From the NCBI GenBank assembly GCA_965261775.1, contig OZ253477.1, positions 1,116,001 to 1,180,000 of the forward strand: a stretch of 64,000 nt of DNA, read 5' to 3'. The stretch comes from G965261775 sp965261775. GTDB taxonomy: Bacteria; Pseudomonadota; Gammaproteobacteria; Eutrophobiales; Eutrophobiaceae. Within the stretch, counting starts at the first letter, position 1. Each line of letters opens with the position of its first letter. Below are positions 27,080 through 36,589 of the stretch, piece after piece. The notes under the pieces are model-generated. The model was not told where the DNA came from and searched no databases. It saw nothing but the letters and a program-made list of their open reading frames with translations. The translations under genes and the position numbers were made by a program.

Positions 27080-27889
27080 CTAAGGGGGATAAAGAAAATC
27101 ATCGTAACAACAAGCTTTTTGCGCGCCCTGGCGCAGAAAGAGGTATCCGCCACCGCCGAGATACCCCGCTTTGGTGCCGACCCGTTTTTTGGCAAGTTGC
27201 ATAATCACATTTTCAATGCAAAACAGATGATAATTGTCCCGCTTTTTTATCCTGCACAATTCGGCAAAATCATCATACAACCATATCTTGTAACCGGGCA
27301 TGGTCTTTAATGCCCGGAAATAATCCGGGGACTCGTCGGACATGATATAGACATGGGGCTGACCACAGCGTTTTATCGCCGCCATGATATTGTCTGGAGA
27401 AGTGTATCGATCATGCCGCGCCTCGTCACCCCAGGCGCGTCCCATATCGTTGCGCCGCACGTGAACGCAGGCGTAGGGTCCGCCAATACATCGGGAAATG
27501 CGCTCCCCCGCCTCGACAATAGCGGGCACAAACGAAATCTCAAGCGGGTATCCAGGCACTTCCCCAACAATGTCGGGGTGCAGTCTGGCAAGGTCTCTCT
27601 CGAACATGGATAACACGGCGATATCCCGGGGGTCTGCCCCGGCCGGATGTGTCAGGCTCAATCGGCAGGGTTCATGATTCACACGGAGATTCTCAAGCTG
27701 AATATATTGGGAAAAATCGGTAGAAACCAACCGGCCCTGATTATGATGAGCAGCGAGATGGAATGTCGGCATAATCAAAACCCTGTCCATATAATACGCC
27801 TTCCGTATAAACGTGGTTAAATTTGAGAGGCTGTGCAGTAATCCTGCCTGAACGCCAAAGTCAACAATTTTCAAATAACGCTGTCTCAT
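27080..27889 (-). CDS. O-fucosyltransferase-like protein
   Basis: A 269-residue protein that resembles the O-FucT/FUT8 fold: N-terminal GLLHSLSNLTTFIRKAYYMDRVLIMP (substrate-side loop), a central VHVRRNDMG (HxRRxD-like, the GDP-sugar arginine site), then YIMSDESPDYF and FCIENVIMQLAKKRVGTKAGY near the end. It may transfer fucose or a related sugar from a GDP donor, but no GDP-fucose genes are in the window. It is wedged between rlmB and rpsF, a spot normally free of such genes. Confidence 0.65.
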   Translation of the reverse strand: MRQRYLKIVDFGVQAGLLHSLSNLTTFIRKAYYMDRVLIMPTFHLAAHHNQGRLVSTDFSQYIQLENLRVNHEPCRLSLTHPAGADPRDIAVLSMFERDLARLHPDIVGEVPGYPLEISFVPAIVEAGERISRCIGGPYACVHVRRNDMGRAWGDEARHDRYTSPDNIMAAIKRCGQPHVYIMSDESPDYFRALKTMPGYKIWLYDDFAELCRIKKRDNYHLFCIENVIMQLAKKRVGTKAGYLGGGGYLFLRQGAQKACCYDDFLYPP

Positions 27890-27919
27890 CTGGTGACCCG
27901 CCAGAACCGCTACAGAGTG

Positions 27920-28684
27920 TTAATGTAACGCCCGCTGCCGGATAATTTCATACAATATGACGCCTGTGGCGACCGATATATTGAGGCTTTTCATTTCCCC
28001 CCTGACGGGGATTGAGACCATATAATCGCATGCTTTGATGATGGAAGGCCGTATGCCTTTGCCTTCGTTACCCATCACGATGGCTGTTGCCGCTACGTAT
28101 TGTAAATCATAAACAGACTGCCCGATGTCAGGCGCCGCACCCACCACCCAGACCCCCGCCGCTTTCAGGGTTTTTATCGCACGCACCAAATTGACGACGC
28201 TGATCACCGTTACATTCTCGACCGCGCCGCTGGCAACCTTCCTGACAGTGTCGTTAACCCCCACCGCACGATCCTTCTGAATAATCACCGCGGTAACCCC
28301 GGCGGCGGCGGCGGTACGAATACACGCTCCGAGATTGTGGGGATCCTGCACTGAATCCAGAATGAGATAAATCGGCCTGTCGTTCCTGTTCCGCGCGACT
28401 ATCTCGTCAAGATTATGCCCGGCTTTTGCCGCGTCTTTTCTGATCGCCATCAACACCCCCTGATGGGAACGGCTTTGGGTCATCTTGTCCAGTGTGGTGC
28501 GCGTTGCTGTCTGTATTGGCAGACCCAGGGCATTGACCGTCTCCCGAATAGCGGTGATTGAGGCCGATTCCAGCGAATCCTGCAACCAGACATTCAGGAT
28601 AGAATCCGGGGCAGACTGCAGCAATGCTCTGACGGCATGAAAACCGTAAATGTATTCCGCACGCCTATTCATGAATGAGTTCAA
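27920..28684 (-). CDS. rlmB: 23S rRNA Gm2251 2'-O-methyltransferase RlmB
   Basis: A 254-residue SPOUT (TrmH/SpoU) methyltransferase that modifies G2251 in the peptidyl-transferase P-loop of 23S rRNA. The three SpoU motifs are visible: LILDSVQDPHNLGACIRTA, VMGNEGKGIR, and IPVRGEMKSLNISVATGV. An N-terminal RNA-binding domain starts EYIYGFHAV. Its start overlaps the rnr 3' end by 20 bases, the classic rnr-rlmB pair. Confidence 0.97.
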   Translation of the reverse strand: MNSFMNRRAEYIYGFHAVRALLQSAPDSILNVWLQDSLESASITAIRETVNALGLPIQTATRTTLDKMTQSRSHQGVLMAIRKDAAKAGHNLDEIVARNRNDRPIYLILDSVQDPHNLGACIRTAAAAGVTAVIIQKDRAVGVNDTVRKVASGAVENVTVISVVNLVRAIKTLKAAGVWVVGAAPDIGQSVYDLQYVAATAIVMGNEGKGIRPSIIKACDYMVSIPVRGEMKSLNISVATGVILYEIIRQRALH

Positions 28685-30812
28685 AGTCTATCTTTCTTTC
28701 ATTCAGGTCAACCTGTGCGACCAATACCTTTAATTTCTGACCGAGACGAAACGTTTTGCCGCCGCGCTCACCCCTCAGACTGTGTGTGACCGGATCATAG
28801 TGATAATAATCAACCGGCAGGGTACTGACATGGATCAAACCTTCAATATAAAACTGTTCCAATACCACGAATAAACCAAATGGGGTGACCGAACTCACCA
28901 TGCCGGAAAAAAATTCGCCAACCCTGTTTTTCATAAAGTCACATTTAAGTCGTTGTATCGCGTCACGCGAGGCATCCTCCGCCCGCCGCTCCACCATGGA
29001 ACAATGCTCCGCCATCTCCATCAACATCGGCTTTGAACAGGCAAAGGTTTTCGCCTTCCCTCCTTCAATGATATGCGCAATTGCCCGATGTACCATCAAG
29101 TCGGGATAGCGTCGTATCGGCGAAGTGAAATGCACATAAGTTGGAAAACCCAGGCCGAAATGCCCCTCGTTGACGGCGCTGTAAATCGCCAGCGACATGC
29201 TTCTCAGCAATATGGTTTCCAGCATCTGCGCGTCATCACGTTTGCGGGTGATTTTCATCAGCCGGGCGTAATCGCTGGCCGTGGGTTTGTCGCCACCCCC
29301 CAGCGTTAGATTAAGCTGCGAAAGCAAGGCCCGGATATCCGTCAGTTTCGCCGGGTCGGGCGTATCGTGTACACGGTACATGCAAGGAATATTGTGTTTC
29401 TGCAAAAATTCACCGGCGGCAACGTTCGCCGCCAGCATCATTTCCTCAATCAGACGATGCGCTTCATTGCGTTCAAGCTGAAAGATGGTTTTAATGCGCC
29501 CCTTCTCATCAAACTCAAACTGCGATTCCAGCGTTAAAAAATCAAGCAGGCCCTTTTTCTTTCTCTCCGAATGCAATAACTGATAGAGTTGATAAAGATT
29601 ATCCAGATGCGCCACCAGGGGGGGGTGTTGCTGTCTGAGGGACGCGTCCCTGTCAACGGTCAGCGCCGCCATCTCGCCGTAGGTCAAACGCGCCGCGGAA
29701 TGTATGATGGCCCTGAAGAAAGACACCTCTTCAACCCGGCCTCCGGCATCGATATTCAGCCGGCACACCAGGCTGAAGCGATCCGTATCCGGTTTCAGCG
29801 AGCACAGATTATTGGACAGGAGTTCCGGCAACATCGGGATAACACGTTCGGGGAAATACACAGAGGTCCCGCGCGATCGCGCTTCCTCATCCAGCACCGA
29901 TGAGGGCCTCACATAATGCGAAACGTCGGCAATGGCGACAAATAAACGCCAGCCCCTGCCCTGCTTTTCACAATACACCGCATCATCAAAATCACGCGCC
30001 TCTTCACCGTCTATTGTCACAAAAGGCAAATGACGCAGATCGCGCCTGTTATCGTTTTCATCACAGGCGACTGTCTCGTCGAGCTTTTCAAGTTCCTGCT
30101 CAAGTTCAGCCGGCCACTCATACGGCAGCTCATAACTGCGTATCGCGATATCAACCGCCATACCGGCCTCAAAGTCATCGCCGATGATCTCCAGTATCCT
30201 GCCGACAGGCGGGCGATGTTTCTGCGGCTGGTGCATTATCTCGGCCAGCACATATTGCCCCGGTCGCGCTCCGCCTTTGTTTTCGGGCAAAATCAGCAGG
30301 TCTTGACTGATACGTTTATTATCAGGAATAACACAGGAGACGCCGTCTTCCTCAAAATAACGACCGACAAGTTTATGATTGGCATGTTCCAGCACCTTGA
30401 CCAACGAGCCTTCACGCTTGCCCCGTTTATTTGCATAAACCTCGCGCACCAGGACGTGATCGCCATTCAGCACCGTGCGCATTTCGCGCGCCGGTAAAAA
30501 TAAATCCTCACCGCCCTGATCGGGGACGACAAATCCGTAACCGTCCGGGTGCCCGATTACCCGGCCTTTGACCATATCCATTTTTTCAACCAGACCATAG
30601 CCCTTGCGACGATTGCGGATTAACTGTCCGTCACGTTCCATCGCCCTGAGTCGATAGCCTGTCGCCCGCCGCACTTTACTGTCCTGAATATTGAACGCCG
30701 TCGCCAGTTGTCTGAGAGTCAACGGACGTCCGGCTTTCCGCAGGCAACTCATAATGTCGTCACGTCCGGGAATGTCAAAATCGTAGTCTTTTTTCTTTGG
30801 ATTCGCTGTCAT
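28665..30812 (-). CDS. rnr: Ribonuclease R
   Basis: A 715-residue 3'-5' exoribonuclease that degrades structured RNA and takes part in trans-translation and rRNA quality control. From the ATG at 30812: an N-terminal winged helix (PLTLRQLATAFNI), two cold-shock domains, the RNB domain with RDFDDAVYCE and HFTSPIRRYPDLMVHR, and a C-terminal S1 domain (GMVSSVTPFGLFVVLEQ). It lacks the long Lys-rich tail of E. coli RNase R. A longer frame to 30932 exists but has no conserved sequence. Confidence 0.96.
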   Translation of the reverse strand: MTANPKKKDYDFDIPGRDDIMSCLRKAGRPLTLRQLATAFNIQDSKVRRATGYRLRAMERDGQLIRNRRKGYGLVEKMDMVKGRVIGHPDGYGFVVPDQGGEDLFLPAREMRTVLNGDHVLVREVYANKRGKREGSLVKVLEHANHKLVGRYFEEDGVSCVIPDNKRISQDLLILPENKGGARPGQYVLAEIMHQPQKHRPPVGRILEIIGDDFEAGMAVDIAIRSYELPYEWPAELEQELEKLDETVACDENDNRRDLRHLPFVTIDGEEARDFDDAVYCEKQGRGWRLFVAIADVSHYVRPSSVLDEEARSRGTSVYFPERVIPMLPELLSNNLCSLKPDTDRFSLVCRLNIDAGGRVEEVSFFRAIIHSAARLTYGEMAALTVDRDASLRQQHPPLVAHLDNLYQLYQLLHSERKKKGLLDFLTLESQFEFDEKGRIKTIFQLERNEAHRLIEEMMLAANVAAGEFLQKHNIPCMYRVHDTPDPAKLTDIRALLSQLNLTLGGGDKPTASDYARLMKITRKRDDAQMLETILLRSMSLAIYSAVNEGHFGLGFPTYVHFTSPIRRYPDLMVHRAIAHIIEGGKAKTFACSKPMLMEMAEHCSMVERRAEDASRDAIQRLKCDFMKNRVGEFFSGMVSSVTPFGLFVVLEQFYIEGLIHVSTLPVDYYHYDPVTHSLRGERGGKTFRLGQKLKVLVAQVDLNERKIDFELIHE

Positions 30813-30954
30813 TGAATGGCACCTTGCCCTGGATAAAATCCATCTACAAACGGAGAGAAATCGGGATTGAACATCATTAAAAAAACAAACTCCGCTGCTG
30901 TTTTTATAAAGTATGCGGCCAAAGGGCAACACATGTTAAAGTAATTCAGATGGA

Positions 30955-30983
30955 TTGACAATGACCTGAAGATACGGTTAACG
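30955..30983 (+). promoter_or_regulatory. Promoter of tRNA-Leu
   Basis: TTGACA at 30955-30960 and TTAACG at 30978-30983, 17 bases apart. The tRNA begins 28 bases further on. Confidence 0.5.
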
Positions 30984-31011
30984 TCTTCCGTCGCTTGAAA
31001 AACGATAAATT

Positions 31012-31098
31012 GCCCGGGTGGCGGAATTGGTAGACGCGCCAGCTTCAGGTGCTGGTGGGGGTAACCCCGTGGAGGTTCAACTCCTCTTCCGGGCACCA
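31012..31098 (+). tRNA. tRNA-Leu (CAG)
   Basis: An 87-base class II tRNA with a 7-bp acceptor stem (GCCCGGG / TCCGGGC), anticodon loop TTCAGGT (anticodon CAG), an extra arm GTGGGGGTAACCCCGT, the T-loop GTTCAAC and an encoded CCA. It is on the strand opposite to rnr. Confidence 0.97.
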
Positions 31099-31178
31099 AA
31101 ATCTGACTTTTGGAAAATTGCCACAAACCCGCCGCGCCACGCCGTCGCTGTGCGCAGAATAGAGAGAGGCCGCATGTT

Positions 31179-32705
31179 ATGGATTTGATATTGAATCAGT
31201 CTGGCGATTTACTGAATAGCAACCTGCCGAACATTTTGGGAATGGTCGGGACAGCCCTGCTGACGGTTCTCATTCCGATGGCGATCGCTATTTTTAGTGA
31301 CACGGAGGATTTTGAGGACCTGGATCGAAATGTGATTTTGGACCAGATTGTTCAAGCGCGCTGTTTTCTGTTTTATCTCGCGCTTGTTTATGTGCCGATC
31401 CTGGTTTGGCCGATCCTGGTTTGGGAGGTGGCGCTATACACATACACGCTTCCCATACTTCGCCTGTTTGGTTTAGTGGTATGGGTTATCGGCATTGCTT
31501 GTATCGTACACGTTTTGCAAAAGGCCTATCGCTGGATGAAAGGCGACAAATTTCAGTTGCGGTTCGACTATTTGAAGAAACTACGCCATCCGAAAGACAG
31601 CGAAGAATCATGGATATCCGTCTGGAAGACGGAAAATATTAACGCTGAAAACGAAGCGGCTTTTTTTACGCCATTCGCTAAAGCCATTGATAAGGACATA
31701 AAAAACGATGACCGTGGGAAACGGCTGGAAACAACATCAAAATTGCTGGCTGATTTTGCCGCGTTCGCTGGAAATCGTTCAAGCGTTTTTCTGGCGCGTG
31801 AACTTCTCCCCAGGTGTCTGGAATGGCATTTTTCGACGTGGAAAAGAAACTATCAATCCCCTCACACTCGCAAGCGCACTTATCACGATAGCACACTGTC
31901 AGACGCTCTTGATTCGATTTTGCGAAAAGCGGCCGAAAGCGCTCTGAAAGGGGGCCACAGCGACTTTTTTTTCGATCATTTTAAATGCCATGTCGAGAAA
32001 TACAAGGAAGAACATGCTGATGATGGCGCTGGAAACGAGTGGTGGTATTGGTATGTTGATTCGGTAATTCGCCTTTTCTTTAAAACCCTGACGGAAAATA
32101 TACAGCAATCGCCCGAAAGGGATGATATTCGATATAGTTATTTCCCGTCTGGCTGGAAAATCACGACGGAAAACATCCAACAGGAGAAGAATGTTGTGCC
32201 GTTGCGCTTGCTAAACCTGTTTTTACCCTGGGTGCAAGAGCGGATTCGGAGTGCAATGGACAAGAAAAAATATGATGCGGTGATGGACGAGGTAATGTCC
32301 ATCCTTTTTCTATTTGTTAAGCCCGTATCTGTTGAGCCCGAATTATGGGCAGAGATTCTCACCTTTACGGCGGGCGATACCCTGGAATCATTGATTGTGC
32401 GCGGCGCAAACTTCGGACATAAAATTGTCATTGGGGCAAAGGCCTTCAAGTACCCTCAAGAACAACAAAAAGAACGGGATCGGCGCCGGAAATTGCGGGA
32501 ATCGCAGGAAAAGGAGACTCTGGAGCTTGCCTTACGCTTATTCAAATTTACAAAAGAAAAGCTGGACAGTTTTATTTCTGAATTGGACGCATTGAAGAAA
32601 TATGATAAAGACAGCCGCGAAGAGCGGCGACGCAAAAGATTTATCCTTATTTTTGAAAAAATGCAAAAAATGATTGCTTTACGAGAAGCGGAGAAACCCT
32701 CCTGA
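31179..32705 (+). CDS. Unrecognised membrane protein beside tRNA-Leu
   Basis: A 508-residue protein from the ATG at 31179, with GAGAGG about ten bases ahead. Three or four hydrophobic segments lie within residues 20-130 (IGM-type helix, then a long VYVPILVWPILVW run and FGLVVWVIGIACIV). The rest is a charged cytoplasmic region, ending in a helical Lys/Arg/Glu-rich coiled-coil-like tail (QEQQKERDRRRKL onward). No enzyme motif is recognised. It begins 80 bases after tRNA-Leu and is followed by P5 on the other strand, so it may be an acquired gene, though no integrase or repeat of the tRNA end is seen. Confidence 0.7.
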   Translation: MDLILNQSGDLLNSNLPNILGMVGTALLTVLIPMAIAIFSDTEDFEDLDRNVILDQIVQARCFLFYLALVYVPILVWPILVWEVALYTYTLPILRLFGLVVWVIGIACIVHVLQKAYRWMKGDKFQLRFDYLKKLRHPKDSEESWISVWKTENINAENEAAFFTPFAKAIDKDIKNDDRGKRLETTSKLLADFAAFAGNRSSVFLARELLPRCLEWHFSTWKRNYQSPHTRKRTYHDSTLSDALDSILRKAAESALKGGHSDFFFDHFKCHVEKYKEEHADDGAGNEWWYWYVDSVIRLFFKTLTENIQQSPERDDIRYSYFPSGWKITTENIQQEKNVVPLRLLNLFLPWVQERIRSAMDKKKYDAVMDEVMSILFLFVKPVSVEPELWAEILTFTAGDTLESLIVRGANFGHKIVIGAKAFKYPQEQQKERDRRRKLRESQEKETLELALRLFKFTKEKLDSFISELDALKKYDKDSREERRRKRFILIFEKMQKMIALREAEKPS

Positions 32706-32837
32706 CGCCAAGCCTTTTTCGCCGCCAGGGCGAGGGTGTGCAAATCAGGCAAAGCAAATTTTTCGTGGCGTGGCAAACGTCTTTTCCGATCTCCGCAGGT
32801 TATGGTACCGCCGGTGTCATCTCCGGGGTGATTTCTA

Positions 32838-33386
32838 TCAGATGATTGTTATCGTCCGGGTCGCCTTATCCGAAGGGATCTCCACATTGGGATTATCAGA
32901 CCTCGTCAGCACGCTTGTATACACCCCGACCCCATCCGGGAGAACGATATCCGCGATGCGCATCGTATCGCCTGAAAAGACCTTTATAAATGCTTCGGTT
33001 GTTGATCCGAAAGTCAAATCAACAGAGAAAGTGGTGTCTGGCACCACCGGGCCGGACAGGGTAATGGTGTGTATCACTATCCTGAGCGTCGAACCTCCCT
33101 CTTGCCGTGTATCCTGGCTGAGACTGTATTCCGTCACCGTCACCGTAGTCATCCCGGGGGAGGTCTGGGCATGGAGGGGAAGGAGAACGGTTTCAATGGA
33201 CGGTTGTTGCCATTTCTTCGGTATCAAATCAACGGCGAAAGCAAAGGTTACCGTGGTAACCCCGGCCTTTTTCAACAGTGTACGGCGGCTGTTGTCAACC
33301 CTGGCGGAGGGCGAGCCGGGGGCTATAACGTTGCTGTCCGCCCGCGGCTCAAGGTCCTGCCCCTGTGTCGTTTTATCATCCTTCAC
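32838..33386 (-). CDS. Secreted paralog P5, Tat-like signal
   Basis: A 182-residue protein of unknown function, distant in place but a clear member of the family: polar leader, RRTLLKK (34-40), hydrophobic stretch, PKKWQQP, and a likely cleavage at LPLHA-Q. The mature part is Thr/Val-rich with probable strands and ends GVYTSVLTR and NVEIPSDKATRTI, matching P2 and P4. It has its own TTGACA-containing upstream region at 33424-33453. Confidence 0.7.
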   Translation of the reverse strand: MKDDKTTQGQDLEPRADSNVIAPGSPSARVDNSRRTLLKKAGVTTVTFAFAVDLIPKKWQQPSIETVLLPLHAQTSPGMTTVTVTEYSLSQDTRQEGGSTLRIVIHTITLSGPVVPDTTFSVDLTFGSTTEAFIKVFSGDTMRIADIVLPDGVGVYTSVLTRSDNPNVEIPSDKATRTITII

Positions 33387-33876
33387 CGTTACATTTCCCC
33401 TTATTCCTTATTCGTTCTTTTTCAGCCTACGCCATTATCACCGCGGTTGTCAAATCGCTTTCCTGAATCCGGTTTCGAAACGAACGGAAAACCCGGGTCA
33501 ATACCTGAATATCACTGGAATATCCCCGCGACAATATCGCGGACGGGGATCCGTTCATTGAATTCGTCTTCGCCTCCCGGTTTTTCAAGCACGTGTCTCC
33601 GGGTGTGTTTTGCACACCGTAGCCACCCGGCCAAACCCGGCATGCGAAGCGTGTCTGTCGGCGGCGGGGCGGATATTGAAGGATGAAAACCGGCGCATGA
33701 TTCCCGGAAAGCCCCGCTTAAGGGGACGGTTCCATGAACAGGCGGTTTCCCCGGATATCGGGGAGTCTCCCGTCGAACTGCTGAAAGCGCGTGATCGTCG
33801 CCATAGTACGAGGCTTGGGCGCAGGCCGTTTTCCGCTAAAATATTCGCCCTGTAATCCTTTCCGCAGATTATATTT
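33387..33876. other. Intergenic gap P5-glmS
   Basis: 490 bases without a convincing gene. Near P5 it holds TTGACA (33453-33448 on minus) with a weak TAGGCT 18 bases on, the same layout as P2 and P4. At 33593-33630 is a loose match to the family repeat (GTGTCTCC...CACACCG). Small hairpins occur at about 33527-33543 (CCGCGA-CAATA-TCGCGG) and 33752-33766 (CCCCG-GATAT-CGGGG). Confidence 0.55.
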
Positions 33877-35709
33877 TTATTCCACCGTGACAGATTTGGC
33901 GAGGTTGCGCGGCTGGTCAATATCGGCGCCCTTGATAACGGCAATATAATACGCCAGCAGTTGCAGAGGAATGGTGTAGAGTATCGGCGCCATGTAGTCG
34001 TAGACTGTGTTGATTTTGAGGACATACACGTTCTCCGCGTTTTCCACTTCGCTGGTTTTGTCGGCAAAAATATACAGCTTCCCGCCACGCGCCCGAACTT
34101 CCTGCAGATTTGATTTCAATTTTTTCAGCAGGCCGTTATTCGGCGCAATGGCCACCACCGGTATGTCGTCATCAATCAGGGCGAGCGGGCCATGTTTCAA
34201 TTCACCGGCGGCATAAGCCTCCGCATGAATGTAGGAGATTTCCTTCAGCTTTAACGCTCCTTCCATCGCCACGGGCAAAAAACTTCCGCGTCCGAGGAAC
34301 AAGACGTGGTGTTTATCGGAAAAGGCTCTGGCCATATCGCTGATGTCGTCTTTGAATTTGAGTAGCTGATTTATCCTGCCCGGCAGACTTTCCAGTTGTT
34401 GCACAAGCCGGTTTTCTTCCTCTTCGGCAAGGCCGTTCTTTCGGGCAATGGCAATAACGAGTAAAAAAAGCGCGACCAGTTGCGTCGTGAACGCCTTGGT
34501 TGAGGCGACGCTGATCTCGGGTCCGGCATGAGTGAGAAAAATCAAATCAGACTCCCGGGTCAGAGAGCTTTCAGCGACATTGCAAATCGCCAGCGTGCTC
34601 AGATAAGACATTCCTTTGGCTTTATGCAACGCGGCAAGCGTATCAGCCGTTTCACCCGATTGGGAGATGGAAACAAACAGGGTGCGGGGATTGACAACGG
34701 ACTTGCGATAACGATATTCACTGGCTATTTCAACATCACAGGAAATGCCGGCGATCTCTTCCATCCAGGCGCTCGCGATCAGACCCGCATGAAAGCTGGT
34801 GCCGCAGGCGACGATTTTAATTGCCTTAACCTGTTCAAAAACAGCTTCCGCTTCCTGGCCGAATTCAGTTGTTATCACCCGATCATTTGCGATTCGATTT
34901 TCCAGAGATTCGGCAATGGCACCGGGCTGTGAGAAGATTTCCTTGAGCATATAGTGCCGATAACCGGCCTTGTCAACGACTTCGGTGTTTAATTCCGAGA
35001 GATTAACCGGCCTTTGCACAATATTCCTGTCTTTATCGTAGATTATCAACTTGTCACGGCAAATATCGGCGATATCCCCGTCTTCCATGAAAATAAACCG
35101 CCGTGTAATCGGTAACAGGGCAAAGACATCCGAAGCGATAAAATATTCGCCTATGCCCACGCCAATGACCAAAGGACTGCCCTGCCTGACGGCAATCAGA
35201 TGGCGGGGATCGTTTTTCATAATAATACCGAGCGCATAAGCTCCTTCCAGTTTTTGGACCGCGGCAAACACCGCCTGCAGTAACGGGTCTCCAGTTTGCA
35301 GTGCCTGATATATTTCATTGACGATCACTTCCGTGTCCGTTTCCGATACGAATTTCAGACCGGCGGCTTTCTGTTGTTTGCGCAGAATATTATGGTTTTC
35401 AATAATGCCGTTATGGACCAGCGCCACCTGATCGCGACAAGTGTGTGGATGGGCGTTATTGATGCTGGGTTTGCCATGTGTCGCCCAACGGGTATGCGCG
35501 ATGCCGATATTGCCGTAAAGAGGCTCCAGACGATGTTTGTCTTGCAGTTCTTTTACCTTTCCGAGTATGCGAATGCGGCGGAGTTGTTTGTCATGATCAA
35601 TAACGGCCAAACCGGCAGAATCATAGCCCCGGTATTCAAGTCGCTTTAACCCCTCAAGTAATATCGGAGAAACGTCCCGTTGCGCCACCGCGCCGACAAT
35701 ACCGCACAT
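33877..35709 (-). CDS. glmS: Glutamine-fructose-6-phosphate aminotransferase
   Basis: A 610-residue enzyme that makes glucosamine-6-phosphate, the first step to UDP-GlcNAc for murein and LPS. The nucleophile Cys is residue 2 (MCGIVGAV) of the class II glutaminase; two SIS sugar-isomerase domains follow (SISQSGETADT; GRGSFLPVAMEGALKLKEISY) and it ends NLAKSVTVE. Length matches E. coli (609). glmU is not adjacent, unlike in E. coli. Confidence 0.98.
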   Translation of the reverse strand: MCGIVGAVAQRDVSPILLEGLKRLEYRGYDSAGLAVIDHDKQLRRIRILGKVKELQDKHRLEPLYGNIGIAHTRWATHGKPSINNAHPHTCRDQVALVHNGIIENHNILRKQQKAAGLKFVSETDTEVIVNEIYQALQTGDPLLQAVFAAVQKLEGAYALGIIMKNDPRHLIAVRQGSPLVIGVGIGEYFIASDVFALLPITRRFIFMEDGDIADICRDKLIIYDKDRNIVQRPVNLSELNTEVVDKAGYRHYMLKEIFSQPGAIAESLENRIANDRVITTEFGQEAEAVFEQVKAIKIVACGTSFHAGLIASAWMEEIAGISCDVEIASEYRYRKSVVNPRTLFVSISQSGETADTLAALHKAKGMSYLSTLAICNVAESSLTRESDLIFLTHAGPEISVASTKAFTTQLVALFLLVIAIARKNGLAEEEENRLVQQLESLPGRINQLLKFKDDISDMARAFSDKHHVLFLGRGSFLPVAMEGALKLKEISYIHAEAYAAGELKHGPLALIDDDIPVVAIAPNNGLLKKLKSNLQEVRARGGKLYIFADKTSEVENAENVYVLKINTVYDYMAPILYTIPLQLLAYYIAVIKGADIDQPRNLAKSVTVE

Positions 35710-35948
35710 CGCTCTAACCCGAATAGTTTATGCAGGATTTCGAATGCAGGTCTGGCGGGACGAACAGCCTGCGCAATTTGCCGAAAGCGCACCACCGCCC
35801 ATGGCTTTGGTGTGGCGCCAAATCCGGCGCAAAACGAAACAGGACAAGCTGTTGTTTAGCAACGATACCCGTTTTAATAGTCATTATTTGAAATTAACGA
35901 TGTATTTAATAATCCAGTCTGTCTTTTATGAGATATCCGGGTTGCCGG

Positions 35949-36461
35949 TTATCTTTTGTCAATATAGGTATCATGACTCATGAAATGCTTTTCTTCATCC
36001 GGGATAAATTTGTTGGCTTCAATTTTTGCGTACATCTGCTGATTGGGTGACAGATTCCCGACGGCTGAAATAATTCCGATCTGTTTCTCCGAACTTGCAT
36101 TGCCCTGCTGTGCAGCGGCAAAATACCATTTATAAGCCTGATAAATATCCTTTTCCGTGCCCCTGCCAAAATGGAACATATCCGCATAATTCCGCTGTGC
36201 AGCGGCATAACCCGCCTCCGCGGAACGCCTGTACCATTCCAGTGCCCTCGTATAATTTTTATTCCTGCCAAGCCCCAGATAATACATGATACCCAGATAA
36301 TTCTGCGCTTTCACATCGCCCTTCTCTGCCAGGGGAGACCATAATTCATAAGCCATTTCATAGTCCCCGCTTTCAAATGCCGACAGTGCATCACCCGGTT
36401 GACCGCAGGCTGACAGACAGACCGCAATAAACGCAAAAACGGTTATGCCCTTTATTATCAT
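35949..36461 (-). CDS. Sel1-repeat lipoprotein
   Basis: A 170-residue protein with a lipoprotein signal (lipobox LSAC, Cys19) followed by three or four Sel1-like repeats of the A-x-x-YEL-W-x-LA-x-G-A-x-YLG type (NYLGIMYYLGLG, RNYADMFHFGRG, KWYFAAAQQG). Such proteins act as scaffolds; the partner is unknown. It lies between glmS and tRNA-Pro on the same strand. Confidence 0.88.
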   Translation of the reverse strand: MIIKGITVFAFIAVCLSACGQPGDALSAFESGDYEMAYELWSPLAEKGDVKAQNYLGIMYYLGLGRNKNYTRALEWYRRSAEAGYAAAQRNYADMFHFGRGTEKDIYQAYKWYFAAAQQGNASSEKQIGIISAVGNLSPNQQMYAKIEANKFIPDEEKHFMSHDTYIDKR

Positions 36462-36487
36462 TACTTCGTCTCACTAATACTGAAAAA

Positions 36488-36564
<77 letters not shown>

Positions 36565-36589
36565 AGGAGTGGATTACGAAATAACCGGA

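Noticed and set aside
30813..30932. N-terminal extension of RNase R
   Set aside because: The extra 40 codons have no family similarity. The conserved N-terminus starts at the ATG at 30812.
31012..33400. A genomic island integrated at tRNA-Leu
   Set aside because: No integrase gene and no repeat of the tRNA 3' end were found downstream.
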